Assembly: GCF_022662575.1 (NCBI RefSeq)
Contig: NZ_JALBFU010000004.1
Span: 1-64,000, forward strand
Origin: Luteimonas aquatica
GTDB taxonomy: Bacteria > Pseudomonadota > Gammaproteobacteria > Xanthomonadales > Xanthomonadaceae
Length of the DNA: 64,000 nucleotides
Direction of reading: 5' to 3'
The notes beneath the pieces were generated by a model. It made no database searches. It was not told the DNA's origin and saw nothing but the letters and a program-made list of their open reading frames with translations. The position numbers and the translations under genes are program-made. The first letter of the stretch is position 1; each line of letters opens with the position of its first letter. This document shows positions 26,508-34,930 of this stretch, one piece after another.

Positions 26508-27692
26508 TCAGTCCAGCACGCGGCAGAACACCGCCTTGAGGTAGCGCGATTCGGGCACGTGGGCGAGGAAGGGATGGTCGGCGCCGGCGCCGGCCACCTT
26601 GAGCACCTGCACGGTGCGCCCGGCATAGAAGGCGGCGCGGCGCAGCATGTCCAGGAACTGCTCCTCGCTCACCAGGCCGGTGCAGGAGAAGGTCGCGAAC
26701 AGGCCGCCGGGCTTGACCACGCCGAGCGCGAGCTTGTTCATGTCCAGGTATTTCTTCAGCGCCGGAATCACCTGTTCGCGGTCGCGGGTCATCTTCGCCG
26801 GGTCGAGGATCACCACGTCGAAGCCCTCGCCGTTGTTGCCGGCATCGCGCAGCCAGGGAAAGATGTCGGCCTGGACGAAGCGCACGCGCACGTCGTTGAG
26901 GCGGGCATTGCCGCGGGCGATCTCCAGCACGTCCTGGTCGATGTCCACGCCCACCACCTCGGCGGCGCCACGCACCGCGGCGTAGACGCCGAAGCCGCCG
27001 GTGTTGCAGCACAGGTCGAGCACGCGCTTGCCCGCCACCTGCTGCGACAGCCATTGCCGGTTCTCGCGCTGGTCGGCGAAGAAGCCGGTCTTGTGCGCCC
27101 CGGCCGGATCGGCGCGGAACTTCACCCCGTATTCGGTGATCACCGCCGGCGCGGCCGGTTCGCTGCCGAGGCTGTTCCAAGGCTTGAAATCGAAGCTTTC
27201 CTGCTTCTGCACGTGCTCGTCGGCGAAGCTGTGGAAACGCGCGCCCGGAAACTGCTGGCGCAGCGCCTCGTAGATCCATTCGCGGTGGCGGAACATGCCG
27301 GCGCTGAAGAACTCGACCACCAGCAGGTCGCCGTAGCGGTCCACCACCAGGCCGGACAGGCCGTCGCCCTCGCTGTGCACCACGCGCCAGGCGTCGGACA
27401 CCGCGTCCAGGCCCAGCACCTCGCGGCGCAGGCGCACCGCCTCGCCGATGCGAGCCGCGAACCAGGCCGCGTCCACCGTCACCGCCGGGTCGTTCTCCAG
27501 GATGCGCAGCGCGATGCGCGAGTGGCCATTGTAGAAGCCGCGCCCGAGCCAGACGCCGTCGTTGCCGACCACGTCGACGATGCTGCCCGGCTTGGGCCGC
27601 ACCGCCGGCTTGTCGACCAGTTTCTGGAAGATCCAGGGGTGGCTGGATTTCCAGGCGTTCTTCAGTCGGATCGTGGGCAGGGCGTCGGTCAT
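26508..27692 (-). CDS. rlmI: 23S rRNA (cytosine-1962-C5) methyltransferase RlmI-type
   Basis: 394 residues. An N-terminal PUA domain (IRLKNAWKSSHPWIFQKLV, PGSIVDVVGNDGVWLGRGFYNGHSRIALRIL) is followed by the EEHPE-like central region and a Rossmann methyltransferase: KTGFFADQRENRQWL, VLDLCCNTGGFGVYAA (SAM loop), VVGVDIDQDVLEIARGNARLN, DVVILDPAKM, and the catalytic-type motif FATFSCTGLV. This matches the COG1092 class, with RlmI modifying 23S rRNA as the best-known member. Other COG1092 proteins with different rRNA targets cannot be excluded. The start at 27692 (MTDALPTIRL) fits the family N-terminus. Confidence 0.88.
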   Translation of the reverse strand: MTDALPTIRLKNAWKSSHPWIFQKLVDKPAVRPKPGSIVDVVGNDGVWLGRGFYNGHSRIALRILENDPAVTVDAAWFAARIGEAVRLRREVLGLDAVSDAWRVVHSEGDGLSGLVVDRYGDLLVVEFFSAGMFRHREWIYEALRQQFPGARFHSFADEHVQKQESFDFKPWNSLGSEPAAPAVITEYGVKFRADPAGAHKTGFFADQRENRQWLSQQVAGKRVLDLCCNTGGFGVYAAVRGAAEVVGVDIDQDVLEIARGNARLNDVRVRFVQADIFPWLRDAGNNGEGFDVVILDPAKMTRDREQVIPALKKYLDMNKLALGVVKPGGLFATFSCTGLVSEEQFLDMLRRAAFYAGRTVQVLKVAGAGADHPFLAHVPESRYLKAVFCRVLD

Positions 27693-27870
27693 CCGCGGAT
27701 TTTATCCCGCGCCGGCTGCGCCGATGGCGTACGGTGGCCGAAAGGCGGGCATGGCCCCTGCCGATGCGGCGGGCCAGGCGCCCGCCGGCGGATTCGAATC
27801 CGCCGATCGGGATGGCGCATCCCATTTCCTCGGCCTTGCATCCTGGACCGGCCGCCGCAATCCCTCTGCC

Positions 27871-28668
27871 ATGCACCTGGAAACGCCACAGGCTCCGCCC
27901 GACTCGCCCGCCCAGCGCAAGGCCGACCGCGCCCGGCTGCTGCGCGCGCTCAACGCCAGCCTGGCGTTCGTGCTGCTGCTGGCGGCGGTGTTCGCGGCGC
28001 AGTCGCTGGCCGCGTTCGACTGGCGGCCGTTCACGGTCGAGCCGCTCGCGCCGGCCGGGCTCTGGGGCGTGCTGAGCGCGCCGCTGCTGCACGGATCGAT
28101 CGAGCACCTGGGCGCCAACGCCGTCTCGCTGCTGCTGCTGGGCACACTGGCCGGCAGCGTCTATCCGCGCACCACGCTGCGCGCGCTGCCGCTGATCTGG
28201 CTCGGCTCGGGACTGGGCGCCTGGCTGCTCGGCGCGCCCGGCTCGCACCACCTGGGCGCCAGCGGTCTGACCCATGGCCTGATGTTCCTGGTGTTCGTGT
28301 TCGGCCTGCTGCGCCGCGACCGCCCGGCGGTGGCCGCGGCGATGATCGCCTTCCTGCTCTACGGCGGCATGCTGCTGACCGTGCTGCCGCGCGAGGCCGG
28401 CGTGTCCTGGGAATCGCACCTGGGCGGCGCGCTCGCCGGGGCCGTGTCCGCGCTGCTGTTCCGCCACCAGGACCCGAAGGCGCCGCGGCACAAGTACAGC
28501 TGGGAAATCGAGGAGGAACTCGCCGCCGAGGCGGCGGCCGAGGAGCGCGACCAGTTCGAGCCGCCGCGGCCGCAGGAGGTGCCGGTGCTGTGGCAACGCG
28601 CGCCTGAGCCGCGCGGGGTGGTGCTGCGCTTCCCGCCGCGCGAGCCGCCCTCGGACGCGAACGGCTAG
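27871..28668 (+). CDS. Rhomboid-family intramembrane serine protease
   Basis: 265 residues. Membrane helices start at about 28. HGSIEHLGANAVSLLLLG gives the HxxxN pair of rhomboids; HHLGASGLTHG carries the catalytic Ser131 in GASG; SWESHLGGALAG gives the catalytic His183. A soluble C-terminal tail of about 75 residues rich in Glu and Pro follows. The family cuts membrane-spanning substrates within the inner membrane. The start is set at 27871 because the upstream open frame is antisense to rlmI. The neighbours do not indicate the substrate. Confidence 0.87.
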   Translation: MHLETPQAPPDSPAQRKADRARLLRALNASLAFVLLLAAVFAAQSLAAFDWRPFTVEPLAPAGLWGVLSAPLLHGSIEHLGANAVSLLLLGTLAGSVYPRTTLRALPLIWLGSGLGAWLLGAPGSHHLGASGLTHGLMFLVFVFGLLRRDRPAVAAAMIAFLLYGGMLLTVLPREAGVSWESHLGGALAGAVSALLFRHQDPKAPRHKYSWEIEEELAAEAAAEERDQFEPPRPQEVPVLWQRAPEPRGVVLRFPPREPPSDANG

Positions 28669-28741
28669 CGCAGGACCGGCGCGCAAGCGTCTTTGCAGGC
28701 CCCAGGCTTTAAGATCCGCGTTTTCCCGTGGATGCCCGCCC

Positions 28742-29725
28742 ATGCGAATCCTGGTCACCGGCAGCGCCGGCCACCTCGGCGAAGCGTTGATGCGGACCCT
28801 GCGCGCACGGGGGCGCGAGGCGATCGGCATCGACGTGCTCGCCTCGGCCTACACCGACCGCGTCGGCTCCGTCGCCGACGCCGGCTTCGTGCGCGAGTGC
28901 ATGCGCGGCGTGGATGCGGTGCTGCACGCAGCCACGCTGCACAAGCCGCACGTGGCCACGCATTCGCGCCAGGCCTTCGTCGACACCAACATCACCGGCA
29001 CCTTGAATCTGCTGGAGGCCGCGGCCGCCGGCGGCGCGGGCGCCTTCGTCTTCACCAGCACCACCAGCGCCTTCGGCGACGCGCTGGTGCCGCCGGCCGG
29101 CATGCCCGCGGCCTGGATCGACGAAACCGTGGCGCCGCTCACGAAGAATATCTACGGCGCCACCAAGACCGCCGCCGAAGAGTTGTGCCGATTGTTCCAG
29201 CGCAACCACGCGCTGCCCTGCCTGGTGCTGCGCACCTCGCGCTTCTTCCCCGAGGCCGACGACAGCCCCGCGCTGCGCGAGGCCTATGCCGACGGCAACA
29301 TCAAGGCCAACGAGTACCTCTCCCGGCGCGTGGACGTGCAGGACGTGGTCGATGCCCACCTGCTCGCCATCGAGCGCGCGCCCGGGCTCGGCTTCGGACG
29401 CTACATCGTCAGCGCGACCACGCCGTTCGAGCGCGAGGACCTGGCCGCGCTGCGCGAGGACGCGCCGGCGGTGCTGGCGCGGCGCGTGCCGGGGTACGAG
29501 ATCGAGTACGCGCGCCGCGGCTGGCGCATGTTCCCGGGCATCGACCGAGTCTACGTCAATGCCCTGGCCCGCCAGGCGCTGGGCTGGCAGCCGCGCTACG
29601 ACTTCGCCTACGTGCTCGAGCGGTTGCGCGCCGGCGAGGATCCGCGCAGCCCGCTGGCGCAGGAAATCGGCAGCAAGGGCTACCACCCGGATGCGTTCGA
29701 GGATGGCATCTATCCGGTGGAATGA
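28742..29725 (+). CDS. NAD(P)-dependent epimerase/dehydratase (extended SDR)
   Basis: 327 residues. The nucleotide-binding motif TGSAGHLG is at 6-13. HAATLHKP follows at the end of the Rossmann core, then the catalytic triad region (FTSTTSAFGDA with Ser/Thr and YGATK with Tyr/Lys). The mid-part LRTSRFFPEADD and VDVQDVVDAHLLAIER are typical of NAD-dependent sugar epimerase-like proteins. The substrate is not clear from sequence; no sugar-nucleotide genes lie next to it. It lies 74 bases after the rhomboid gene and 67 bases before an outer-membrane protein. Confidence 0.82.
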   Translation: MRILVTGSAGHLGEALMRTLRARGREAIGIDVLASAYTDRVGSVADAGFVRECMRGVDAVLHAATLHKPHVATHSRQAFVDTNITGTLNLLEAAAAGGAGAFVFTSTTSAFGDALVPPAGMPAAWIDETVAPLTKNIYGATKTAAEELCRLFQRNHALPCLVLRTSRFFPEADDSPALREAYADGNIKANEYLSRRVDVQDVVDAHLLAIERAPGLGFGRYIVSATTPFEREDLAALREDAPAVLARRVPGYEIEYARRGWRMFPGIDRVYVNALARQALGWQPRYDFAYVLERLRAGEDPRSPLAQEIGSKGYHPDAFEDGIYPVE

Positions 29726-29792
29726 TTGACTCTTATTAATGTTTCGTTATTCTGAACGCCGCCCAATGAGGGGCGTATTTCGAGGCACCAGG

Positions 29793-30326
29793 ATGAAAAA
29801 GATTCTGACGCTGGTCTTCGCGCTGGCCGCCACCGGCCTGTCGCCGGCCGTACTGGCCAACGAGACCGGCTATGGCTTCCTGCGCGTGGAAGCGGGCAAC
29901 AGCAAGTTCGGCGGCGACGCCGACGGCGACGACAACGCCTTCGGCGTGCGCGGCGGCTACTACTTCAGCCGCAACATCGCGCTGGAAGGTTTCTACACCC
30001 AGTACGGCAAGGACTCCGACTACGGCTACGAGACCAAGGTCGACGGCTACGGCGTGGGCGTCGCGCTGAAGAAAAACTTCAACGAGGACGACATTGGCTT
30101 CTACCTGGGCGGCCGTGCCGGCCTGGTCAACGCCAAGGTGAAGATCGCCGGCGACGACGACACCGACCTGCGTCCCTATGTCGGCGTGGCCCTGGGCTAC
30201 GACTTCACGCGCAACTTCGGCCTGGGACTGAACTACGACTACACCAAGCTCAAGCCCGAGCTGTTCGGCACCGACGTCGACGTCAAGGTGACCACGCTCA
30301 CGCTCAGCGGCGAATTCCGCTTCTGA
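29793..30326 (+). CDS. Outer-membrane beta-barrel protein
   Basis: 177 residues. The ATG at 29793 follows an AGG-type site. Signal peptide MKKILTLVFALAATGLSPAVLA is followed by alternating amphipathic strands (YGFLRVEAGNSKFG, FGVRGGYYFSRNIALEGFYTQYG, VGVALKKNFNEDDIGFYLGGRAGLVNAKV, PYVGVALGYDFTRNFGLGLNYDYTKL). It ends with a terminal Phe (GEFRF), the outer-membrane sorting signature. This is an eight-stranded OmpA/OmpX-like porin-type fold. The upstream 60 bases are AT-rich and could hold its promoter; an intrinsic terminator follows. Confidence 0.82.
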   Translation: MKKILTLVFALAATGLSPAVLANETGYGFLRVEAGNSKFGGDADGDDNAFGVRGGYYFSRNIALEGFYTQYGKDSDYGYETKVDGYGVGVALKKNFNEDDIGFYLGGRAGLVNAKVKIAGDDDTDLRPYVGVALGYDFTRNFGLGLNYDYTKLKPELFGTDVDVKVTTLTLSGEFRF

Positions 30327-30350
30327 CCGCCGCGACACCCGCTCGACCCG

Positions 30351-30377
30351 AAAAGGCCGCCTCCGGGCGGCCTTTTT
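30351..30377 (+). terminator. Intrinsic terminator after the beta-barrel gene
   Basis: AAGGCCGCC (30353-30361) pairs with GGCGGCCTT (30366-30374), and a T5 run ends at 30377. Classic rho-independent form, 25 bases after the stop. Confidence 0.85.
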
Positions 30378-30429
30378 CCTGGCCGCGCCGCGGGCGGGCG
30401 CGCCGGACCGGGCGGATTACAATCCGACC

Positions 30430-31503
30430 ATGCGCCCCTCTTCCCTGCTCCTGCTCCTGGCCGCCGCGCTCGGCGGCTGCGCGAGCCCCGGTCCGGATGC
30501 CTCGTCCATGCAATGCCCCGATGCGCTGATGCGCGATTACGCCGGCGACGGCCCGGGCGCGGCCGTGCTGGTGCTGCGCGACGGCGCGCCGCTGGCGCGC
30601 TGCGGCTACGGCCTGGCCGACCTGGAGACGCGCACGCCGGTGACGCCGCAGACCAACTTCCGCCTGGCCTCGGTAACCAAGCAGTTCACCGCGGCGGCGA
30701 TCCTGCTGCTGGCCGAGGACGGCAAGCTCGGCCTCGACGATCCGCTGCGCAAATGGCTGCCTTCGCTGCCGGCCGCCGCCGATGCGATCACCCTGCGCCA
30801 TCTGCTCACGCACACCTCGGGCCTGATCGACTACGAGGACGTGATGGCGCCGGACGCGCGCGAGCAGGTCCACGACAGCGACGTGCTGCGCCTGCTGGAA
30901 ACCCAGGACCGGCTCTATTTCGCGCCGGGCACCGGCTACCGCTACAGCAACAGCGGCTATGCGCTGCTGGCGCTGATCGTGGGCAAGGCCTCCGGCCAGG
31001 ATTTCGCCGCTTTCCTGCGCGCGCGCATCTTCCGGCCGCTGGGCATGGACGGCAGCGTCGCCTACGAGCAGGGCATCTCGAGCGTGGCGCGGCGTGCCTA
31101 CGGCTATACCCTGACGGACGGCGCCTGGCAGCGCACCGACCAGAGCTCGACCAGCGCGGTGCTCGGCGACGGCGGCATCTATTCCTCGATCGACGACCTG
31201 GCCAAGTGGGACGCGGCGCTGTACGACGACCGCCTGCTGAGCGCGGCCTCGCGCCGGCTCGCCTTCACCGCGCACACCAGGACCGACGAGCCCGATGTCG
31301 ACGGCTACGGCTACGGCTGGCGCATCCACGGCGAGACGCTCTGGCATTCGGGCGAGACCGTGGGCTTCCGCAACGTGATCGTGCGCTGGCCGCAGCGGCA
31401 CCTGACCGTGGTGGTGCTGACCAACCGCAACGATCCCGAACCGTATCGCCTCGCGCTGCGGATCGCGGCGCGGTATCTGCCCTCCTCTCCGCCGCACTCC
31501 TGA
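30430..31503 (+). CDS. Beta-lactamase-fold serine hydrolase, lipoprotein
   Basis: 357 residues. Lipoprotein signal MRPSSLLLLLAAALGGC with Cys17. Class C beta-lactamase/penicillin-binding fold: nucleophile motif SVTK at 81-84 (FRLASVTKQFTAAAILLL), YSNSGYALL as the YxN motif, and WHSGETVGF as the HxG equivalent of KTG. The family includes esterases, D-aminopeptidases and PBP4-like peptidases, so beta-lactam resistance should not be assumed. It acts in the periplasm or outer membrane. It is first of three consecutive lipoprotein hydrolases, 102 bases before the next. Confidence 0.85.
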   Translation: MRPSSLLLLLAAALGGCASPGPDASSMQCPDALMRDYAGDGPGAAVLVLRDGAPLARCGYGLADLETRTPVTPQTNFRLASVTKQFTAAAILLLAEDGKLGLDDPLRKWLPSLPAAADAITLRHLLTHTSGLIDYEDVMAPDAREQVHDSDVLRLLETQDRLYFAPGTGYRYSNSGYALLALIVGKASGQDFAAFLRARIFRPLGMDGSVAYEQGISSVARRAYGYTLTDGAWQRTDQSSTSAVLGDGGIYSSIDDLAKWDAALYDDRLLSAASRRLAFTAHTRTDEPDVDGYGYGWRIHGETLWHSGETVGFRNVIVRWPQRHLTVVVLTNRNDPEPYRLALRIAARYLPSSPPHS

Positions 31504-31605
31504 GCATGCCGCACCCGCCGTGACCGATGGCCATGGCGCGGCCGGCGTTCTCGGTCACATCATCCTCGGCCACATCATCGGTTCGTTTTCCCGCCAAGGC
31601 CCTCC

Positions 31606-32586
31606 ATGCGCGCTCTCTTCGCCCTCGCCCTGCTGTCCCTGCTGCCGGTCGCCTGCGCAGGGCCGCCGCCGCCGGCCAACGACGCTCGGCCCGCCGCCAC
31701 GGCGGAGCAGCCGGCATTGCCGATGGGCGAACGGCGAATTGCCGCCTCCGACGGCACCGAGCTGTACGTGAAGGTGGCCGGCCAAGGCCCGGTCTGCATC
31801 TTCGTGCACGGCGGACCGGGACAGGGCTCGCTCTCGTTCGAGAAGATGGGCGGTCAGGCGCTGGAATCCTTCCTCACCCTGGTCTATCTCGACCAGCGCG
31901 GCTCGGGCAAGTCGGCGAACGCCAAGGACTACCACCTCGACCGCGTGGTGCAGGACATCGAGGAGGTGCGCCAGGCGCTCGGCGTGGACAAGCCCTGCCT
32001 GATCGCGCACTCGTTCGGCGGCATCCTGGCCGTGGCCTACGCGCAGCGCCATCCGCAGCACGTCTCGCGGCTGGTGATGGCCAACACCTCGCTGGACTTC
32101 ATGGGCGACGCGCAGCGGCGCATGCAGATCCACTTCATCAGCGAACTGCTGAAGGACGACGCGCTCGACGTCGGCGACGATGCCGCCGGCGACGCGCTCG
32201 CGGCCGCGCACGAGAAGGCGCGCAAGGCCCTGCAGGCCAGCGGCAACGGCTATCGCTTCCTGAGCGAAGACAAGGCCGCGGTGGCCAGGATGAGCGAGAT
32301 CGACGACAGCTATCCGCGCACCATCGACTACGGCATGGCCGTGATCACCGGACCCGCGACGCTGCCCGAGTATTACCGCGACTACGCGCCCTCGACCGCG
32401 ACGGTCCGCGTGCCGGTCCTGGTGATCAGCGGCCGCCGCGACCATGCGGTCGGGCCGGCGCATTTCCGCACCTTCCGCTTCCCGGACCAGCGCGTGGTCG
32501 AACTGGACACCGGGCACCTGCCCTACTACGAGAACACGCGGGCATTCGCCGCGGCGATCCGCGACTTCGTCGCGCCCGCGCCATGA
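31606..32586 (+). CDS. Alpha/beta hydrolase, proline iminopeptidase-like lipoprotein
   Basis: 326 residues. Signal MRALFALALLSLLPVAC with lipobox Cys17. The alpha/beta hydrolase fold of the proline iminopeptidase branch shows HGGPG (oxyanion loop, 68-72), LDQRGSGKS, nucleophile elbow AHSFGG with Ser136, ISGRRDH near the acid position and GHLPYYE with the late His. In this branch the enzyme usually removes N-terminal Pro from peptides, although esterases occur. The lipoprotein signal places it outside the cytoplasm. Its stop overlaps the start of the M28 peptidase (ATGA), so the two are co-translated, which favours a peptide-degrading role. Confidence 0.82.
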   Translation: MRALFALALLSLLPVACAGPPPPANDARPAATAEQPALPMGERRIAASDGTELYVKVAGQGPVCIFVHGGPGQGSLSFEKMGGQALESFLTLVYLDQRGSGKSANAKDYHLDRVVQDIEEVRQALGVDKPCLIAHSFGGILAVAYAQRHPQHVSRLVMANTSLDFMGDAQRRMQIHFISELLKDDALDVGDDAAGDALAAAHEKARKALQASGNGYRFLSEDKAAVARMSEIDDSYPRTIDYGMAVITGPATLPEYYRDYAPSTATVRVPVLVISGRRDHAVGPAHFRTFRFPDQRVVELDTGHLPYYENTRAFAAAIRDFVAPAP

Positions 32587-34313
32587 GCCTCGCGCGCGCC
32601 GCCCCGCTGCGCCTGCTCGCCGCGTGCCTGGCGCCGCTGCTGCTGTTGCCGGCGTGCAAGCGCGAAGCCGATGCGCCGGCCGACGCGCCTGTCGCCGAGG
32701 TGCCGCAGCTGCCGCCGGCGCCGACCGACGACTGGTCGTCGAATCCCGCCGCGCTGCGCATCCAGGCAGACGTGAAGGCGCTCGCCGACGACGCGCTGCA
32801 AGGCCGCGAGACCGGCACGCCCGGCTACGACCGGGCCGCAGACTATGTCGCCAAACACTATCTTGCGCTCGGTCTGCGCCCGGCCGGCGACGACGGCGGC
32901 TTCTTCCAGCGCGTGCCGCTGCTGCGCGCCACGCGCCTGCGCGAGGGCGCGCAGCTGGAGATCCGCCGCAACGGCCGCCGCATCGCGCTGCGCTTTCGCG
33001 ACCAGTTCCTGCCGCAGCCGGACTTCAACGCGCCGCGCGCGCAGATCGAGGCGCCGGCGGTGTTCGTCGGCCAGGGCGTGCACGCGCCCGAACTCGGGCA
33101 CGACGATTTCGCCGGCCTCGACCTGCGCGGCAAAATCGCCGTGCTGTTCGGCGGCGCGCCGGCCGCCTTCGACCACGACCGCCGCGCCTTCCATGCCGCG
33201 CTGCCGGAAAAGCTGCGCGCGATCGCCGCGCGCGGCGCGGTGGGCGCGGTGCTGATCAACACGCCCGAGGACGAAGCCGGCCTGCCCTGGTCGCGCGGCG
33301 CCGACGCCTGGCAGCGGCCGTGGATGCGCCTGCGCGACGAGGCGGGCAAACCCGTCGATGCGCTGCCGCAGCTGCGCGTGGTCGCCCAGGTCGCGGCGGC
33401 CGCTGCCGACCTGGTGTTCGCCGACCAGCCGCGCATGAGCGCGGAACTGTTCGACCAGGCGCGGCGTGGCACGCTCAAGGGCTTCGCCCTGCCGGGCACG
33501 CTGGCGCTCGCCAGCCGCAGCCGCATCGATGCGCTGGACTCGCGCAACGTGCTGGCCGCGCTGCCCGGCGGCGACCAGGCGCTGGCCCGCGAGCACATGG
33601 TCTACACCGCGCACCTGGACCACATCGGCACCGGCGCGGCGGCCAAGGGCGACGGCCGGCTTGTAGACAACATCTACAACGGCGCCATCGACAATGCGCT
33701 CGGCGTGGCGATCATGCTGGAAAGCGCGCGCGTGCTCGCCGCCGCCAAGCCGCCGGCCAAGCGCAGCCTGCTGTTCGCCGCGCTCGCCGGCGAGGAGAAG
33801 GGCCTGCTCGGCGCGCAGTGGCTGGCCACGCATCCGCCGGCGGGCGCGACCTTCGTCGCCAACCTCAACCTCGACATGCCGGTGCTGATGGCTCCCAGCA
33901 CCGACGTGGCCGGGATCGGCGCCGAGCATTCCTCGCTGCAGGACACGCTCGCCGGCGCGGCCAAGGACATCGGCGTGACGGTCTCGCCCGACCCCTTCCC
34001 GGAGGAGACCGCGTTCCAGCGCAGCGACCAGTACGCCTTCGTGCGCGCCGGGATTCCCGCGCTGTATCTGGTCGGCGGTGTGACCCCGGCCGATGCCGAC
34101 AAGACGCGCGACCCGAAGGTCGCGCTGCGCTACTACCTGCGCAACTGCTATCACCAGCCCTGCGACGACGCCGCGCAGCCGATCCAGTACGGCGACGCCG
34201 AGCGCATGGCGCGGCTGAGCGCGCGCATCGGCCGGCGCGTGGGCGATGCGGCGCAGGCGCCGCGCTGGAAGCCCGGCGACTTCTTCGCCGCGCGTTTCGC
34301 CGCCGGCCGATAG
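32583..34313 (+). CDS. M28-family metallopeptidase, lipoprotein
   Basis: 576 residues. Signal ending LLLLPAC, a lipoprotein. A protease-associated (PA) domain lies in the first half (VFVGQGVHAPELGHDDFAGLDLRGKIAVLFGG). M28 metal ligands follow: TAHLDHIG, GAIDNALGVAIMLE, LFAALAGEEKGLLGA with the catalytic Glu pair, ANLNLDM, and a late YHQPCDD segment near the last His. Members are di-zinc aminopeptidases. The start is fixed by the four-base overlap with the upstream hydrolase. It converges with lrp; the two stop codons lie in one palindrome, TAGCCGCGGCTA, at 34311-34322. Confidence 0.88.
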   Translation: MSLARAAPLRLLAACLAPLLLLPACKREADAPADAPVAEVPQLPPAPTDDWSSNPAALRIQADVKALADDALQGRETGTPGYDRAADYVAKHYLALGLRPAGDDGGFFQRVPLLRATRLREGAQLEIRRNGRRIALRFRDQFLPQPDFNAPRAQIEAPAVFVGQGVHAPELGHDDFAGLDLRGKIAVLFGGAPAAFDHDRRAFHAALPEKLRAIAARGAVGAVLINTPEDEAGLPWSRGADAWQRPWMRLRDEAGKPVDALPQLRVVAQVAAAAADLVFADQPRMSAELFDQARRGTLKGFALPGTLALASRSRIDALDSRNVLAALPGGDQALAREHMVYTAHLDHIGTGAAAKGDGRLVDNIYNGAIDNALGVAIMLESARVLAAAKPPAKRSLLFAALAGEEKGLLGAQWLATHPPAGATFVANLNLDMPVLMAPSTDVAGIGAEHSSLQDTLAGAAKDIGVTVSPDPFPEETAFQRSDQYAFVRAGIPALYLVGGVTPADADKTRDPKVALRYYLRNCYHQPCDDAAQPIQYGDAERMARLSARIGRRVGDAAQAPRWKPGDFFAARFAAGR

Positions 34314-34319
34314 CCGCGG

Positions 34320-34805
34320 CTAGGCGCGGCCGCCCGCCGGCAGCGGCAGGCCGCGCGGCGCCTTCACCGTGCGCAGCACGAAGCTGGAGTTGACGTCGGC
34401 GCCGCCGGCCAGGGCTAGCACGTTGTCGAGCAGGAAGCGCGAGAAGTGTTCGAGATCGCGCACCGCCACCTGCAGCAGATAGTCCATGTCGCCGGTGAGC
34501 GCATGGCAGGCGATCACCTCGTCCCAGCCGTTGACGAACTCGGCGAAGGCCGCCACCGCGGCGGCGTCGTGGCGCCCCAGGCGCACGCGCACGAAGGCCT
34601 GCAGGCCCAGGCCCAGGCGCTCGGGGTCCAGCTCGGCGCGGTAGCCGGCGATCACCCCCTCGCGCTCCAGCCGCTGCACCCGGCGCAGGCAGGCCGAGGG
34701 CGAGAGATGCACGCGCTCGGCCAGCTCGGCATTGGTCAGGCGGGCCTCGCGCTGCAGCTCGGCGAGCAGCTGCAGGTCGATGCGGTCGAGCTCCAGATTG
34801 GCCAT
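34320..34805 (-). CDS. Lrp/AsnC-family transcriptional regulator
   Basis: 161 residues from the ATG at 34805. N-terminal winged helix-turn-helix (LDRIDLQLLAELQREARLTNAELAERVHLSPSACLRRVQRLEREGVI) and a C-terminal RAM/AsnC ligand-binding domain (ACHALTGDMDYLLQVAVRDLEHFSRFLLD). It is divergent from phhA across 125 bp that contain a clear inverted repeat and a third half-site. An Lrp-type regulator next to phhA is a common arrangement in Xanthomonadales and other gammaproteobacteria, and an aromatic amino acid is the likely effector; that is inference. An upstream in-frame ATG at 34874 would place the operator within the coding region and was rejected. Confidence 0.9.
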   Translation of the reverse strand: MANLELDRIDLQLLAELQREARLTNAELAERVHLSPSACLRRVQRLEREGVIAGYRAELDPERLGLGLQAFVRVRLGRHDAAAVAAFAEFVNGWDEVIACHALTGDMDYLLQVAVRDLEHFSRFLLDNVLALAGGADVNSSFVLRTVKAPRGLPLPAGGRA

Positions 34806-34825
34806 TTGAAGCGCATTCCTGCTAT

Positions 34826-34887
34826 TTGGCGCAATGATATTGCGCCAATACCCATATTTCCCGCAACTACGCAAGCCTATTGCGCCA
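34826..34887. promoter_or_regulatory. Lrp-type operator between lrp and phhA
   Basis: TTGGCGCAAT (34826-34835) and ATTGCGCCAA (34839-34848) form a perfect 10-bp inverted repeat with a 3-base centre. The half-site ATTGCGCCA recurs at 34879-34887, 40 bases further, about four helical turns, as expected for an Lrp multimer. The site lies just upstream of both start codons. Confidence 0.75.
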
Positions 34888-34930
34888 TTTCACCGCTAAA
34901 GTCGGTACTCGGAAATCCCGGAGTTCCCGC

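Noticed and set aside
30430..31503. Beta-lactam resistance gene
   Set aside because: The SxxK/YxN/HxG motifs define a broad hydrolase fold; the HSG in place of KTG and the lipoprotein context do not indicate a resistance enzyme.
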